Assembly: GCA_002314755.1 (NCBI GenBank)
Contig: DCHC01000054.1
Span: 1 to 51,032, forward strand
DNA length: 51,032 bases
Direction of reading: 5' to 3'
From: Faecalibacterium sp. UBA1762
GTDB lineage: Bacteria > Bacillota > Clostridia > Oscillospirales > Ruminococcaceae
The stretch's first letter is position 1. Each line of letters begins with the position of its first letter. The notes under the pieces were generated by a model. That model saw nothing but the letters and a program-made list of their open reading frames with translations. It was not told the DNA's origin and did no database searches. A program made the translations under genes and the position numbers. Shown here in pieces: positions 1 through 8,115 of the stretch.

Positions 1-92
1 TTACACCATTATACAGACTTGGTCCGGCTTGTTATAATACACTTGATTGAATGTATTAGTAATTACTTTTTGAGCGTTTCGAATCAAACCAT

Positions 93-120
93 CTACAACA
101 TAATGCGGATTATGTTGCAG
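93..120. repeat. 28-bp dif-like inverted repeat beside a tyrosine recombinase
   Basis: Two 11-base arms, CTACAACATAA and TTATGTTGCAG, flank a 6-base spacer TGCGGA. The arms are inverted copies with one mismatch. This 11-6-11 layout is the architecture of XerC/XerD sites, and the right arm starts TTATGTT as the XerD arm of E. coli dif does; the left arm ends CATAA as its XerC arm does. The element begins 21 bases past the recombinase stop codon. No T-run follows, so a terminator is unlikely. It could be a chromosome dimer resolution site, or the crossover site of an integrated or invertible element. The resemblance is by eye. Confidence 0.5.
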
Positions 121-140
121 CTGCCGCTATCAACGGCTTT

Positions 141-986
141 TTATATAATCAGCCGCATACGCTCCATGCGCTGACGGTGTTCTGTACCGGTCGAGATCAT
201 ATAAATTCGTGTCGTATTGATACTGCTGTGGCCGAGAATATCGGCAAGCCTGGCGATATCCTTTTCGATACCGTAGAAGACACGGGCAAACAGGTGACGA
301 AGATTGTGCGGAAATACCTTTTCGGGGTTGACCTCTGCTTCAAGGCAGAGGCTTTTCATTTCTCGCCAGATGTTTGTGCGGCTCATCGGCTTGCCGGTAC
401 GGGTGACAAAAACAGAGCCTGTGGTTATCTGCTGCCCGGATGCATAGCGAAGCAGCTTCTTTTGCAGAGAGCGAACAATAAATATCCTTCTTGTTTTACC
501 CTTTAGTAAGGCAGTCGCTTCCCCTTTTCGTACAGCCTCTACGGTAATAAACGGAAGCTCGCTGACGCGAATACCGGTGCCGCAAATCGTTTGCAGCAGC
601 ATGTAAAGCCGTTTATTTTGCTTTTTCTCTGCCGCCCTGCAAAGCCGCTCGTATTCCGTTTTTGTCAGCTCCTTTTCTTCCGGGCAGAACACCTGCTGCT
701 GCACTTTCAGGGTTTTCACCCGTAATTCGTACCAGCCGAAAAAGGAAAAAAGGCTGCTCAGTGACGCCAGCATGGAATTAATGCTTCGCACAGCGTACCC
801 GGTTTCTATCAGATTCCGCTTATAAGCAATGACGGTTTCTTTTGTGATCTCTCTACCGTTTGCATACGCAACAAAAGCTGTCACATCACGGATATACTTT
901 TCCTGTGTATTCTCGCTTTTTTCATCCTGCCTCAGATGATCGCGGAACCTTTCGATTTCTTTGCCCGTTAAAAAATGCTTTTTCAT
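141..986 (-). CDS. Tyrosine-type site-specific recombinase (XerC/D-like integrase)
   Basis: A 281-residue DNA strand-exchange enzyme of the phage integrase/Xer family, acting in the cytoplasm. Residues 1-100 form the SAM-like core-binding domain and 105-281 the catalytic domain. The full catalytic set is visible: R140 (GTGIRVSEL), K164 (KGKTRR), H227 and R230 (HNLRHLFA), H253 (LGHSS) and nucleophile Y262 (TRIYM). The ATG is preceded by a GGAGG ribosome binding site at 9 bases. Length fits Xer-type enzymes rather than the larger conjugative-element integrases. No excisionase, relaxase or phage gene is beside it, so it stands alone with the dif-like repeat at 93-120. It may be a solitary chromosomal Xer-type recombinase or the residue of a mobile element. 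Confidence 0.9.
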   Translation of the reverse strand: MKKHFLTGKEIERFRDHLRQDEKSENTQEKYIRDVTAFVAYANGREITKETVIAYKRNLIETGYAVRSINSMLASLSSLFSFFGWYELRVKTLKVQQQVFCPEEKELTKTEYERLCRAAEKKQNKRLYMLLQTICGTGIRVSELPFITVEAVRKGEATALLKGKTRRIFIVRSLQKKLLRYASGQQITTGSVFVTRTGKPMSRTNIWREMKSLCLEAEVNPEKVFPHNLRHLFARVFYGIEKDIARLADILGHSSINTTRIYMISTGTEHRQRMERMRLII

Positions 987-1032
987 AGGTAGTTACCTCC
1001 GAATATGTAATGCCTGCGTTTTTCAAAAATGT

Positions 1033-1081
1033 AAAGCCCCACCCGGAATCAAGATTTTCATCTTGCTCCAAGTGGGGCTTT
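1033..1081 (-). terminator. Rho-independent terminator after the MFS gene
   Basis: Outer arms AAAGCCCCAC and GTGGGGCTTT (10 bp) enclose an inner stem CAAGAT/ATCTTG. On the minus strand the hairpin is followed by a T-rich tract. It ends the phosphodiesterase-MFS operon and separates it from the recombinase gene. Confidence 0.7.
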
Positions 1082-1158
1082 GCACATAATATGCGTGCCA
1101 ACTGATCCCTAACTGTTATATCACTATCGTAAACAGATTCATTTGTATTGATTGCTGA

Positions 1159-2424
1159 TCACCAACCGGTTTTTCCTGCTTTTTTCAGGCGACGCACCGC
1201 AAAGCAGCTCAGTACGCCTACCACGCAAACCGCTGCCCAGCACAGCACCGTTACCCGCCACCCGGCGGTTTGGGCAATAAGCGCAAAGCAATAGGTGGAA
1301 AGGGCGCTGCCCACATAGGTACAGGCGTTCAGCACACCCGAGATCAGCGAAACCTTACCGGTGGCTGCAAACCTGCCGGGCAGATCGCATACCAGCATCA
1401 GGTTGATACCGTGCATACAGGCGGTCAGCAGCGCCGCCAGCACGGTCGCCACCACCGCAGACGCCGTAAACACTGCCGCCAGGGCCAACGCAAGCAAGCT
1501 CGCCAGCACAAACAGCAGGTTAGAAAACCGCACCTCATCCCGAAAATACTTTTGGTTGAGAAAGGTACACACCTTAAAAATAACCATGCTGAAGAGGGGG
1601 ATAATCACACAGGATAAAATGGAGCTGCCGGTATCCAGTCGGAACACCTCTACCAGATAGCTGGGCAGCCAGGTAGTAACCCCGTCCCGCAGGGTGCCCT
1701 GCATGACAATCGCCACCATGACAAAAATCAAACCCTCGCCGAAGATCAAACGGGACAGCACCGATTTTTCCGGTTTGCTTTCCGTTTTTACCGACGGCGG
1801 TGTCCTGCCGACCGGGGCAGGTATTCTGCGCAGATCGGCATACTTTTTTTCAAACGGGTTGATAAAAGCCAACCAAAGCGCTGCCGTTACACCCGCCATA
1901 CCGCATGCGATATAGAAAATGCTGCGCCAGCTGCCCAGCCGAATGACGACCGGCGCTACCAGATACAGTAAAACCGTGGCGCTGCTGCTGGCCATGGAAA
2001 CCGAGACACAGGCCTTTTGAAACCGCTCGTGATCCATATAGTCGGATAAAAACCGGACAACCGGCGGCCACATCATCGCCTGGGCAAAACCGTTTACGCC
2101 CCATACCGCGACCATATTGCCCACCGAATGGCAGCGCGGCATAAGAAAATTCATACCGCAGGTCAGGCAAAGGCCAAAAAAGATCAGCCATTTGGGATTG
2201 ATCCTGTCACCCAGCCAGCCGCTGATCAGCTGACCGATCCCGTAGGTGATAAAGCAGGCGGTGGTCGCCAGGGCGGCCTCGCTTTTCAGTATATTTTCAC
2301 TGACCACGATCTCCGCCAGCACGGTGGCATAATCCAGGCGGGAGACATAGCTGACAAAATAGATTACGCACAGTGCCCCCAACAGCAGCTTTCCGGCGCG
2401 TTTTTCCTTTAGACTGACACTCAT
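1159..2424 (-). CDS. MFS transporter, OPA-like (organophosphate or sugar uptake)
   Basis: A 12-helix inner-membrane secondary transporter of about 421 residues. The early loop reads SGWLGDRINPKW, the D-R signature between helices 2 and 3 of the major facilitator superfamily, and the overall pattern resembles the GlpT/UhpC organophosphate branch. An ATG at 2424 overlaps the upstream gene's stop in an ATGA, so translational coupling favours this start over the in-frame codon 7 positions upstream at 2445. It is the second gene of a two-gene operon with a phosphodiesterase. The pairing suggests uptake of, or exchange against, a product or substrate of that enzyme. Substrate cannot be read from sequence. 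Confidence 0.82.
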   Translation of the reverse strand: MSVSLKEKRAGKLLLGALCVIYFVSYVSRLDYATVLAEIVVSENILKSEAALATTACFITYGIGQLISGWLGDRINPKWLIFFGLCLTCGMNFLMPRCHSVGNMVAVWGVNGFAQAMMWPPVVRFLSDYMDHERFQKACVSVSMASSSATVLLYLVAPVVIRLGSWRSIFYIACGMAGVTAALWLAFINPFEKKYADLRRIPAPVGRTPPSVKTESKPEKSVLSRLIFGEGLIFVMVAIVMQGTLRDGVTTWLPSYLVEVFRLDTGSSILSCVIIPLFSMVIFKVCTFLNQKYFRDEVRFSNLLFVLASLLALALAAVFTASAVVATVLAALLTACMHGINLMLVCDLPGRFAATGKVSLISGVLNACTYVGSALSTYCFALIAQTAGWRVTVLCWAAVCVVGVLSCFAVRRLKKAGKTGW

Positions 2425-3221
2425 ACCAGGCTTTCCCCTTCCCAATCTCTGGGCAGAGGAATACCCATAACGGTTGCTATTGTGGGGGCGATATCCATAA
2501 TACTTGCCTGTTGCTTACCCTCCGGTTCACCCTCCCGCTGCAGCCGCGGCTTGACCGGCAGGCTATCCACCGTGCGCACAAACAACGGAATATTCATATC
2601 CTCCGGCATTTCGGTGCCGTGGCAGCGTTCATGCCCGCCGTGGTCGGCTGTGATAAACAAGTCGTACTCGCCCTGCGTTTTCCGGGCGACCCGCTCAATA
2701 CAATCCCACGCGGTATACACGGTTTGCAGATATTCTTCGCCCATCCAGCCCTTGCCGTGGCCGGTCTCATCGGTCTGACCCAGATACAGAAAAACAAAAT
2801 CCGGCTTTTCGGCGTCGATGTAGGATAAAGCCGCGTCGGTCAGACACACATCCGAATGCTCATGCCGATGCAGGTTCATAAACAGGCTGTAATCCATATT
2901 CCCGGGCAGCGCAATATCCCGCAGCTGCTCCCAGCTATAGAACATGGCAGTAGATTTTTCCAACAGGTGAAGCTGCTCCGGCAGACTGCGTACCGGCCGT
3001 ACCTGCTGGGTATAATCATTGGTCAAGGTGCCATGCCGTTGGGGCGGCACCGAATGAAACAGCGAGATATGGCAGGGCAGTGTCACGCTGGGCATCACGC
3101 ACCGCGCCGCCAGGCGGACTGCTCCCGTTTTTAATATCTCCTGTACAAACGGATGACCGCACGCCTCCAAAGCGTCCCGGCGCATACCGTCAACCAAAAT
3201 CAAGATGCTTTTCTTACCCAT
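2421..3221 (-). CDS. Alkaline-phosphatase-superfamily phosphodiesterase/nucleotide pyrophosphatase
   Basis: A 266-residue metal-dependent phosphoester hydrolase of the type I phosphodiesterase/NPP group. Visible features are the metal-binding Asp in LVDGMR (D11), the nucleophile region PSVTLPCH (T47), the mid-protein metal motif QTDETGHG and the late motif TADHGGHERCHG. There is no signal peptide, so it should act in the cytoplasm, unlike many secreted NPPs. AGGAGAG lies about 8 bases before the ATG. A promoter at 3304-3332 drives it, and its stop overlaps the MFS start. It diverges from the ROK kinase operon. The substrate may be a phosphodiester or sugar phosphate entering through the coupled MFS carrier; this is inference. 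Confidence 0.8.
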   Translation of the reverse strand: MGKKSILILVDGMRRDALEACGHPFVQEILKTGAVRLAARCVMPSVTLPCHISLFHSVPPQRHGTLTNDYTQQVRPVRSLPEQLHLLEKSTAMFYSWEQLRDIALPGNMDYSLFMNLHRHEHSDVCLTDAALSYIDAEKPDFVFLYLGQTDETGHGKGWMGEEYLQTVYTAWDCIERVARKTQGEYDLFITADHGGHERCHGTEMPEDMNIPLFVRTVDSLPVKPRLQREGEPEGKQQASIMDIAPTIATVMGIPLPRDWEGESLV

Positions 3222-3303
3222 TTTTCAGCTCTCCTTTACTCCCGTAAAAATATGATGAAGGTGTGCCGAAGAACCCGATCACGATCCCCCGGCAGCCTTG
3301 TAA

Positions 3304-3332
3304 AGTATAGCGTAAAAAAAGACAAAAAGCAA
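3304..3332 (-). promoter_or_regulatory. Promoter of the phosphodiesterase-MFS operon
   Basis: On the minus strand -35 TTGCTT (3332-3327) and -10 TATACT (3309-3304) are 17 bases apart. The leader to the ATG at 3221 would be about 75 bases. Confidence 0.5.
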
Positions 3333-3414
3333 CGAAAAACCGCTTCTTTTTTTGGGATTCAGCCACGGCGTTTATCTTTTTTGCTGTTTTTTTTGCAGGT
3401 CATCTATAAGGGTA

Positions 3415-3443
3415 TTTACTTTAGGGTGATTTTTAGGTAGAAT
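3415..3443 (+). promoter_or_regulatory. Promoter of the ROK-SIS-SGNH-GH78 operon
   Basis: -35 TTTACT (3415-3420) and -10 TAGAAT (3438-3443) are separated by 17 bases. The -10 box overlaps an in-frame ATG at 3442, which would therefore not be transcribed; this supports the ROK start at 3484. Confidence 0.5.
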
Positions 3444-3483
3444 GAACATAGCTATAGGAAAGAAAAAAGGATGGCGTCCGTAT

Positions 3484-4401
3484 ATGAATATAAAATACTA
3501 TCTGGGTATGGATATCGGCGGCACCAAGTGCGCCGTTGTTTTGGGGGATGATGAGGGGCACATCCTTGCCAAGGAGCGGTTTGAAACCGCCGAAACACCC
3601 CGGCCCTACCCGGCAATGGACCGGATGATTGCTTTGGGCAAAAGGCTTGCCGCCGATAAAAAAATAGAGGCTGTGGGCATCAGCTGCGGCGGACCGCTGG
3701 ATGCGGTAGGCGGTATTGTACTTTGTCCGCCCAATCTGCCCGGCTGGGTCAACATCCCTGCTGCCGATTATTTTTCTAAGGCCTTCGGGGTACCAGCCTA
3801 TCTGCAAAATGACGCCAATGCCTGCGCCCTGGCGGAGTGGAAATACGGCGCTGCAAAGGGCTGCCGCAATGCGGTTTTTCTCACCTTTGGCACCGGCATG
3901 GGCGGCGGCCTGATTCTGAACAACCAGCTGTACAATGGCACCTGCAGCATGGGCGCCGAGATCGGCCACCTGCGGCTTAGTACCACCGGCCCGGTAGGGT
4001 TCGGCATTGCCGGCAGCTTTGAAGGCTGGTGCAGCGGCGGCGGTCTTGCCCGCCAGGGCGAAAAGCTGCTGGGGTACCCGGTAACGGCACGTCGCCTTGC
4101 CGAGCTTGCCCGCAGCAACGAACCGGAAAGCGAAACCGCGCGGCGTATCTGGCGGCGGTGCGGCAAACGGTTGGGTCAGGGGCTTGCCCTGATCATCGAT
4201 ATGGTCAATCCGGAATGCGTTGTCATCGGCAGTATTTACGGCAGATGCCGTGATCTGTTAGAGGAACCCATGCAAAAAGAGCTGAAAAAGCTTGCCATTC
4301 CCTACAGCAGAGCGGTCTGCCGCATTGTGCCCGCCGGTCTGGGGGAGGCAATCGGCGATGTTGCCAGCCTGGCAGCAGCCGCCTACGGCCCTGTTGAATA
4401 A
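3484..4401 (+). CDS. ROK-family sugar kinase lacking the usual zinc cysteines
   Basis: A 305-residue ATP-dependent sugar kinase with the N-terminal phosphate-binding motif MDIGGTK, the catalytic Asp in LQNDANACALAEW and the glycine loop GTGMGGG. ROK proteins normally carry CxCGxxGC after the EIGH motif; here the stretch following EIGHLRLS reads GPVGFGIAGSFE, with every zinc cysteine replaced. The ATG at 3484 follows AAAAGGA; an earlier in-frame ATG at 3442 overlaps the promoter -10. It is the first gene of a five-gene plus-strand operon and would phosphorylate a sugar released by the glycosidases nearby. The next gene, a sugar-phosphate isomerase-type protein, could act on its product. Substrate unknown. 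Confidence 0.83.
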   Translation: MNIKYYLGMDIGGTKCAVVLGDDEGHILAKERFETAETPRPYPAMDRMIALGKRLAADKKIEAVGISCGGPLDAVGGIVLCPPNLPGWVNIPAADYFSKAFGVPAYLQNDANACALAEWKYGAAKGCRNAVFLTFGTGMGGGLILNNQLYNGTCSMGAEIGHLRLSTTGPVGFGIAGSFEGWCSGGGLARQGEKLLGYPVTARRLAELARSNEPESETARRIWRRCGKRLGQGLALIIDMVNPECVVIGSIYGRCRDLLEEPMQKELKKLAIPYSRAVCRIVPAGLGEAIGDVASLAAAAYGPVE

Positions 4402-4450
4402 TCTTTTTTCCCCGCAGCTCCGATTTCATTTAAAAAAGGATACGGATACT

Positions 4451-5017
4451 ATGGAAAACTATCATCCCAACCAATCTGCCGCTTTGCAGGCGCTTATCAA
4501 CTGTTTTTCCGCAGGGGGTAAGCTGCTTTTGTGCGGCAACGGCGGCAGCTGTGCCGATTGCAGCCATATCGCCGGAGAGCTGTTGAAGGGCTTTTTAAAA
4601 AAGCGGCCTGTTGATGCTCAGCTGATCGGTCAGGTGCCGGCGGCAGCTATGCTGCAGTGCGGTCTGCCTGCAATTGACCTGACCGCCCATGCCGCTGCCT
4701 TGACCGCCATTGCAAACGATCTGGGGGACGACGCCGTCTATGCGCAGCAGGTGCTGGCATACGGCAGGCCGGGCGATGTGCTGATCGGCATCTCCACCTC
4801 CGGCAATGCCGCGAATGTTTATTTTGCCATGCAGGTGGCAAAGGCCCGCGGTCTTGTCACTGTTGGGTTGACCGGTAAAAACGGCGGCAGACTGCGGGAG
4901 GTCAGCGATATTCTGCTGAATGTGAACGCAGATGAGACCTACCGCATTCAGGAGCTGCATCTGCCCTTATACCACGCCCTTTGTGCCGGTGTGGAAGCCG
5001 CTTTTTTTGCGGAATGA
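4451..5017 (+). CDS. SIS-domain phosphosugar isomerase, GmhA/DiaA-like
   Basis: A 188-residue single SIS domain protein. The motif LLCGNGGSCADCSHIAGEL matches the sedoheptulose-7-phosphate isomerase/DiaA group (GNGGSxAD), and ISTSGNAANV is the second phosphosugar-binding loop. Length is close to the 190-200 of GmhA. The chosen ATG at 4451 follows AAAAGGA and leaves 49 bases after the kinase; the longer open frame upstream overlaps the kinase gene and was not used. Because no lipopolysaccharide heptose genes are visible and a ROK kinase precedes it, an aldose-ketose phosphate interconversion in sugar catabolism is more likely than heptose synthesis. That is inference. Confidence 0.8.
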   Translation: MENYHPNQSAALQALINCFSAGGKLLLCGNGGSCADCSHIAGELLKGFLKKRPVDAQLIGQVPAAAMLQCGLPAIDLTAHAAALTAIANDLGDDAVYAQQVLAYGRPGDVLIGISTSGNAANVYFAMQVAKARGLVTVGLTGKNGGRLREVSDILLNVNADETYRIQELHLPLYHALCAGVEAAFFAE

Positions 5018-5089
5018 GGTTTCCCAGCCACATTGACAGAAAAAGCAAAAGCCTTTTTCTGTTGACGATACAAAAAAGGAAGTGTTGAA

Positions 5090-5812
5090 ATGAATAAATT
5101 TTTAGAGAAAATGAAGGCGAAAAGCGATAGCCTGTACGCTGACCCGGTCACTGTAGCTTTTTTAGGCGATAGCGTCACACAGGGCTGTTTTGAAATTTAC
5201 TGCACCGGCCCGGAAACCATTGAAACGGTTTTTGACGCAGCCAGTGCCTACAGCAGTGATTTCAAAACCATTTTTGCCAGCCTTTACCCCCGTGTGCCCC
5301 TGAACATTATCAACTGCGGTATCAGCGGTGACAATTCCGAACGCGGTCTTGCCCGGCTGGAAAAGGATGTTCTGCCCTACCACCCGGATCTGGTGGTAGT
5401 CAGCTTTGGCTTAAACGATTCCTGCGGCGGCTTGGAAAAGCTGGCGGCTTACAAGGAAAATATGGCGGCAATCTTTCGCAAGCTGCGTCTTGCCGGTGTG
5501 GACGCCATTTTGTTGACCCCCAACATGATGTGCAGCTATGTGGATTGCCGTATTCCCACCGAGCTGGAGCGCAAGGTTGCCGCCGATGTCGTCAAGGTAC
5601 AAAACAGCGGCATACTGGATGCGTTTATGGATGCCGCACGTCAGGCCGCTGAGGCCGAGGGCGCCAAGGTGTGCGACTGCTACGCCCAGTGGAAGGCTAT
5701 GGCTGCTGCCGGTGCGGATACCACTTTTATGCTGGCAAACCACATCAACCATCCTTCCAGAGAGCTTCACTGGCTGTTCGCCTGGAAGCTGATGCAGACT
5801 GTATTTGAATAA
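5090..5812 (+). CDS. Cytoplasmic SGNH/GDSL esterase
   Basis: A 240-residue SGNH hydrolase, probably removing acetyl or other ester groups from sugars. Block I is VAFLGDSVTQG (nucleophile S in GDS), block II carries the Gly in NCGISGDNS, block III the Asn in SFGLNDSCGG, and the C-terminal catalytic His lies in ANHINHPSRE, where the Asp expected three residues before it seems replaced by Asn. No signal peptide is present. AAGGAAG precedes the ATG. It lies 72 bases after the SIS gene and 14 before the GH78 gene, so it is probably co-transcribed and works on the same esterified glycan. A weak hairpin at 5036-5062 lies in the upstream gap. Confidence 0.8.
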   Translation: MNKFLEKMKAKSDSLYADPVTVAFLGDSVTQGCFEIYCTGPETIETVFDAASAYSSDFKTIFASLYPRVPLNIINCGISGDNSERGLARLEKDVLPYHPDLVVVSFGLNDSCGGLEKLAAYKENMAAIFRKLRLAGVDAILLTPNMMCSYVDCRIPTELERKVAADVVKVQNSGILDAFMDAARQAAEAEGAKVCDCYAQWKAMAAAGADTTFMLANHINHPSRELHWLFAWKLMQTVFE

Positions 5813-5826
5813 GGGGGTTCAGAGCA

Positions 5827-8001
5827 ATGAGTAATAAGCCCTTTGAGTGCGCCGAATGGATTTGGCATTCCGGCGAAAGCGTATGGAATGAAACCACCGA
5901 TTACACCGCCGATTTTACGGCGACCGACCCTGCCAAATGCCGTATCTGCGTCAGTGTCAACAGCCACTATGCCCTGTATATCAACGGAAAGTTTGTCGTT
6001 AACGATCAGTTTCCGGATTTTGACTACTACAAGGTGTATGATGAGCTTTGCCTTGCCAATGCAGTCAAGCCCGGCAAAAACACCCTGGTTCTGACCGTAT
6101 ATTGGCAGGGTGATGAAAGCTTGACCTATCACCCCTACCCTGTGGGCGCCGCCTTCGCCGTTTTTGAAGGGGACACGCCGCTGGTAGGCAGCAATGGGGA
6201 TACCCTGTGCCGCCGCAACACCTGCTACGCTGCCGAGGGGGTCGAAAAAATAACCGGGCAGCTTTCTTACAGCTTCCGGTACGATGTCACCGCCGCGCTG
6301 CCCGCATGGGAAAACGCCCGGGTTTTGCAGCGGGATTGGCCGCTGCACCGCCGCCCGATCCGCAAGCTTTGCCTGGATGCCCGCGAGCCGGTGGAGATTG
6401 CCGCTCTGGGACATTTTAAAGATACCGTCACCCAGGGTACCGCCGCCGACCGGATGCAGGCCGCTGCGCTAAGCAACACCCATGCCCCGGAGATGCACCC
6501 GGTACTGGACGGAAACAACCCGATAGAGGTAGATGACAACTTTATTCTGCTGGATTTGGGTAAGGAGCAGGTCGGCTATTTTGACCTGGAAATCAAGCTG
6601 CCCAAAGCCTGCGATGTTTTGATCGGCTGGGGCGAGCATCTGGACGATCTGCATGTACGCACCGCGGTTGGCACCCGCAACTTTGCCGCTGTTTATCACG
6701 GCAAAGCCGGGTTAAACAAATTTTTCTACCCCTTTAAACGTATGGGTCTGCGGTATATTCAGCTGCATGTATACGCTTCTCACTTTACGCTGTACTATGC
6801 CGGTGTGCACATTGCCCGTTACCCGGTGGCACGCACCAATCTGTTTACCTGTGCCGACCATTTAAGCAGCCAGATCTACCGCACCGGTCTGCGCACCCTG
6901 CAGCACTGTATGCACGACCACTATGAGGACTGCCCCTGGCGGGAACAGGCCCTTTACAGTATGGACAGCCGCAACCAGATGCTGTGCGGTTACTACGCCT
7001 TTGAGGAATATGAGTTTGCCAAGGCCAGCCTGCGCATGCTGGGCTTAAGCCTGCAGGAGGACGGCCTGTTGGAGCTGACCGCTCCCGGAAAGACCCGTAT
7101 TACCATCCCCTCCTTTACCGCTATCTATCTGATTCAGCTGGGTGAGTACCTGCATTTTTCCGGAGACGTGGCGTTTATTCGGGAGATGCTGCCTTATGCT
7201 ACCAAAATTGCCCGGGGCTTTATGGCCCGTACCGAAGAAAACGGTCTGATCCGCCGCCTGAACGGGGAGCGCTACTGGAACTTTTACGAGTGGCAGGAAG
7301 GGCTTGCCGGTTTGTGCGGCGCCGAGAAACCGAAGGATCAACAGGCCTTTGACGCGCCCTTAAACGCCTTTGTCTCGATGGCGTACGAACAGATGGCGCT
7401 GATGAACGCCCGTCTTGGCAATGAGCAGGAGGCCGCCCGTTATACTGCGGCACGCGCCGCCCTGAACGAGGCGATTGACCGTACTTACTGGCAGGAGGAA
7501 AAGGGGTATTATGCCACCGAGCTGGAAAACGGTGTTCTTGCCCCCCACGCCTGCGAGCTGACCCAAAGCCTTGCCGTCTGCTGCGGCGCTGTTCCGGAGT
7601 ACCGTTTGGACAGAGTGCTGGAAACCCTCACCGGTGAAATGGGCGCGGATTTCTACGCGGTCACCCTGAGCCACAGCATCTTTAAATACGAGGCGCTGCT
7701 GAAACGCCCGACCAAGTATGCACGCCTGGTATTTGACCAGCTGGCAGATTGCTTTGGCAATATGCTGTACCGTAACGCCACCACCTTTTGGGAGACAGCG
7801 GAGGGCTCCTCTGCCTTTGGCAGCGCAGGCAGTCTTTGCCATGCCTGGAGCGCGATCCCCGTCTATCTGTATCTGCGTTACTGCGCCGATTTGCGGGGCG
7901 AGGGTGTGCGCTTACCGGAAAAGCTGACCGGCCTTTATGAGGTTGCCGTGCAGCGGTTTACCGATGCCAGCCGCCGCATTACGGATGATAACTGGAAGTA
8001 A
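5827..8001 (+). CDS. GH78-like alpha-L-rhamnosidase, intracellular
   Basis: A 724-residue glycoside hydrolase. The N-terminal third is beta-sandwich (residues about 10-200, carbohydrate-binding type, YALYINGKFVV), and residues about 340-690 form the (alpha/alpha)6 barrel. The GH78 acid cluster is preserved with the family's spacing: D368, E373 and D380 in DCPWREQALYSMD, and E656 in TTFWETAEG. No secretion signal is present. AGGGGG stands before the ATG. It is the fourth operon gene. Rhamnose release from oligosaccharides or plant glycosides is the family's typical reaction, but GH78-like proteins of this DCPWRE type are often uncharacterised, so the exact sugar is uncertain. Rhamnose isomerase and kinase genes are not in the window. 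Confidence 0.8.
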   Translation: MSNKPFECAEWIWHSGESVWNETTDYTADFTATDPAKCRICVSVNSHYALYINGKFVVNDQFPDFDYYKVYDELCLANAVKPGKNTLVLTVYWQGDESLTYHPYPVGAAFAVFEGDTPLVGSNGDTLCRRNTCYAAEGVEKITGQLSYSFRYDVTAALPAWENARVLQRDWPLHRRPIRKLCLDAREPVEIAALGHFKDTVTQGTAADRMQAAALSNTHAPEMHPVLDGNNPIEVDDNFILLDLGKEQVGYFDLEIKLPKACDVLIGWGEHLDDLHVRTAVGTRNFAAVYHGKAGLNKFFYPFKRMGLRYIQLHVYASHFTLYYAGVHIARYPVARTNLFTCADHLSSQIYRTGLRTLQHCMHDHYEDCPWREQALYSMDSRNQMLCGYYAFEEYEFAKASLRMLGLSLQEDGLLELTAPGKTRITIPSFTAIYLIQLGEYLHFSGDVAFIREMLPYATKIARGFMARTEENGLIRRLNGERYWNFYEWQEGLAGLCGAEKPKDQQAFDAPLNAFVSMAYEQMALMNARLGNEQEAARYTAARAALNEAIDRTYWQEEKGYYATELENGVLAPHACELTQSLAVCCGAVPEYRLDRVLETLTGEMGADFYAVTLSHSIFKYEALLKRPTKYARLVFDQLADCFGNMLYRNATTFWETAEGSSAFGSAGSLCHAWSAIPVYLYLRYCADLRGEGVRLPEKLTGLYEVAVQRFTDASRRITDDNWK

Positions 8002-8012
8002 AGTTTTGTTTC

Positions 8013-8052
8013 TTGTATACAATTTGTAATCTAATAAACGGATGCATATTTT
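8013..8052 (+). promoter_or_regulatory. Internal promoter with palindromic operator
   Basis: -35 TTGTAA (8024-8029) and -10 TATTTT (8047-8052) are 17 bases apart. The perfect palindrome TTGTATACAA (8013-8022) directly abuts the -35, the position of a regulator site for GntR- or LacI-type repressors. It would give the DUF5107 gene its own control. Confidence 0.35.
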
Positions 8053-8115
8053 ACCAAACCAAGTCCGCGGCAGTTTTTCTGCCCGACTTTGAAAAAATAA
8101 AAGGAGATTACTTTT

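Noticed and set aside
72..92. tRNA-like T-loop (TTCGAATC) near the recombinase
   Set aside because: The flanking bases do not pair as a T-stem and no acceptor or anticodon arm is found; not a tRNA attachment site.
5036..5062. A/T-rich inverted repeat between the SIS and SGNH genes
   Set aside because: Stem of nearly only A-T pairs and no T-run directly after it; too weak to call a terminator inside an operon.
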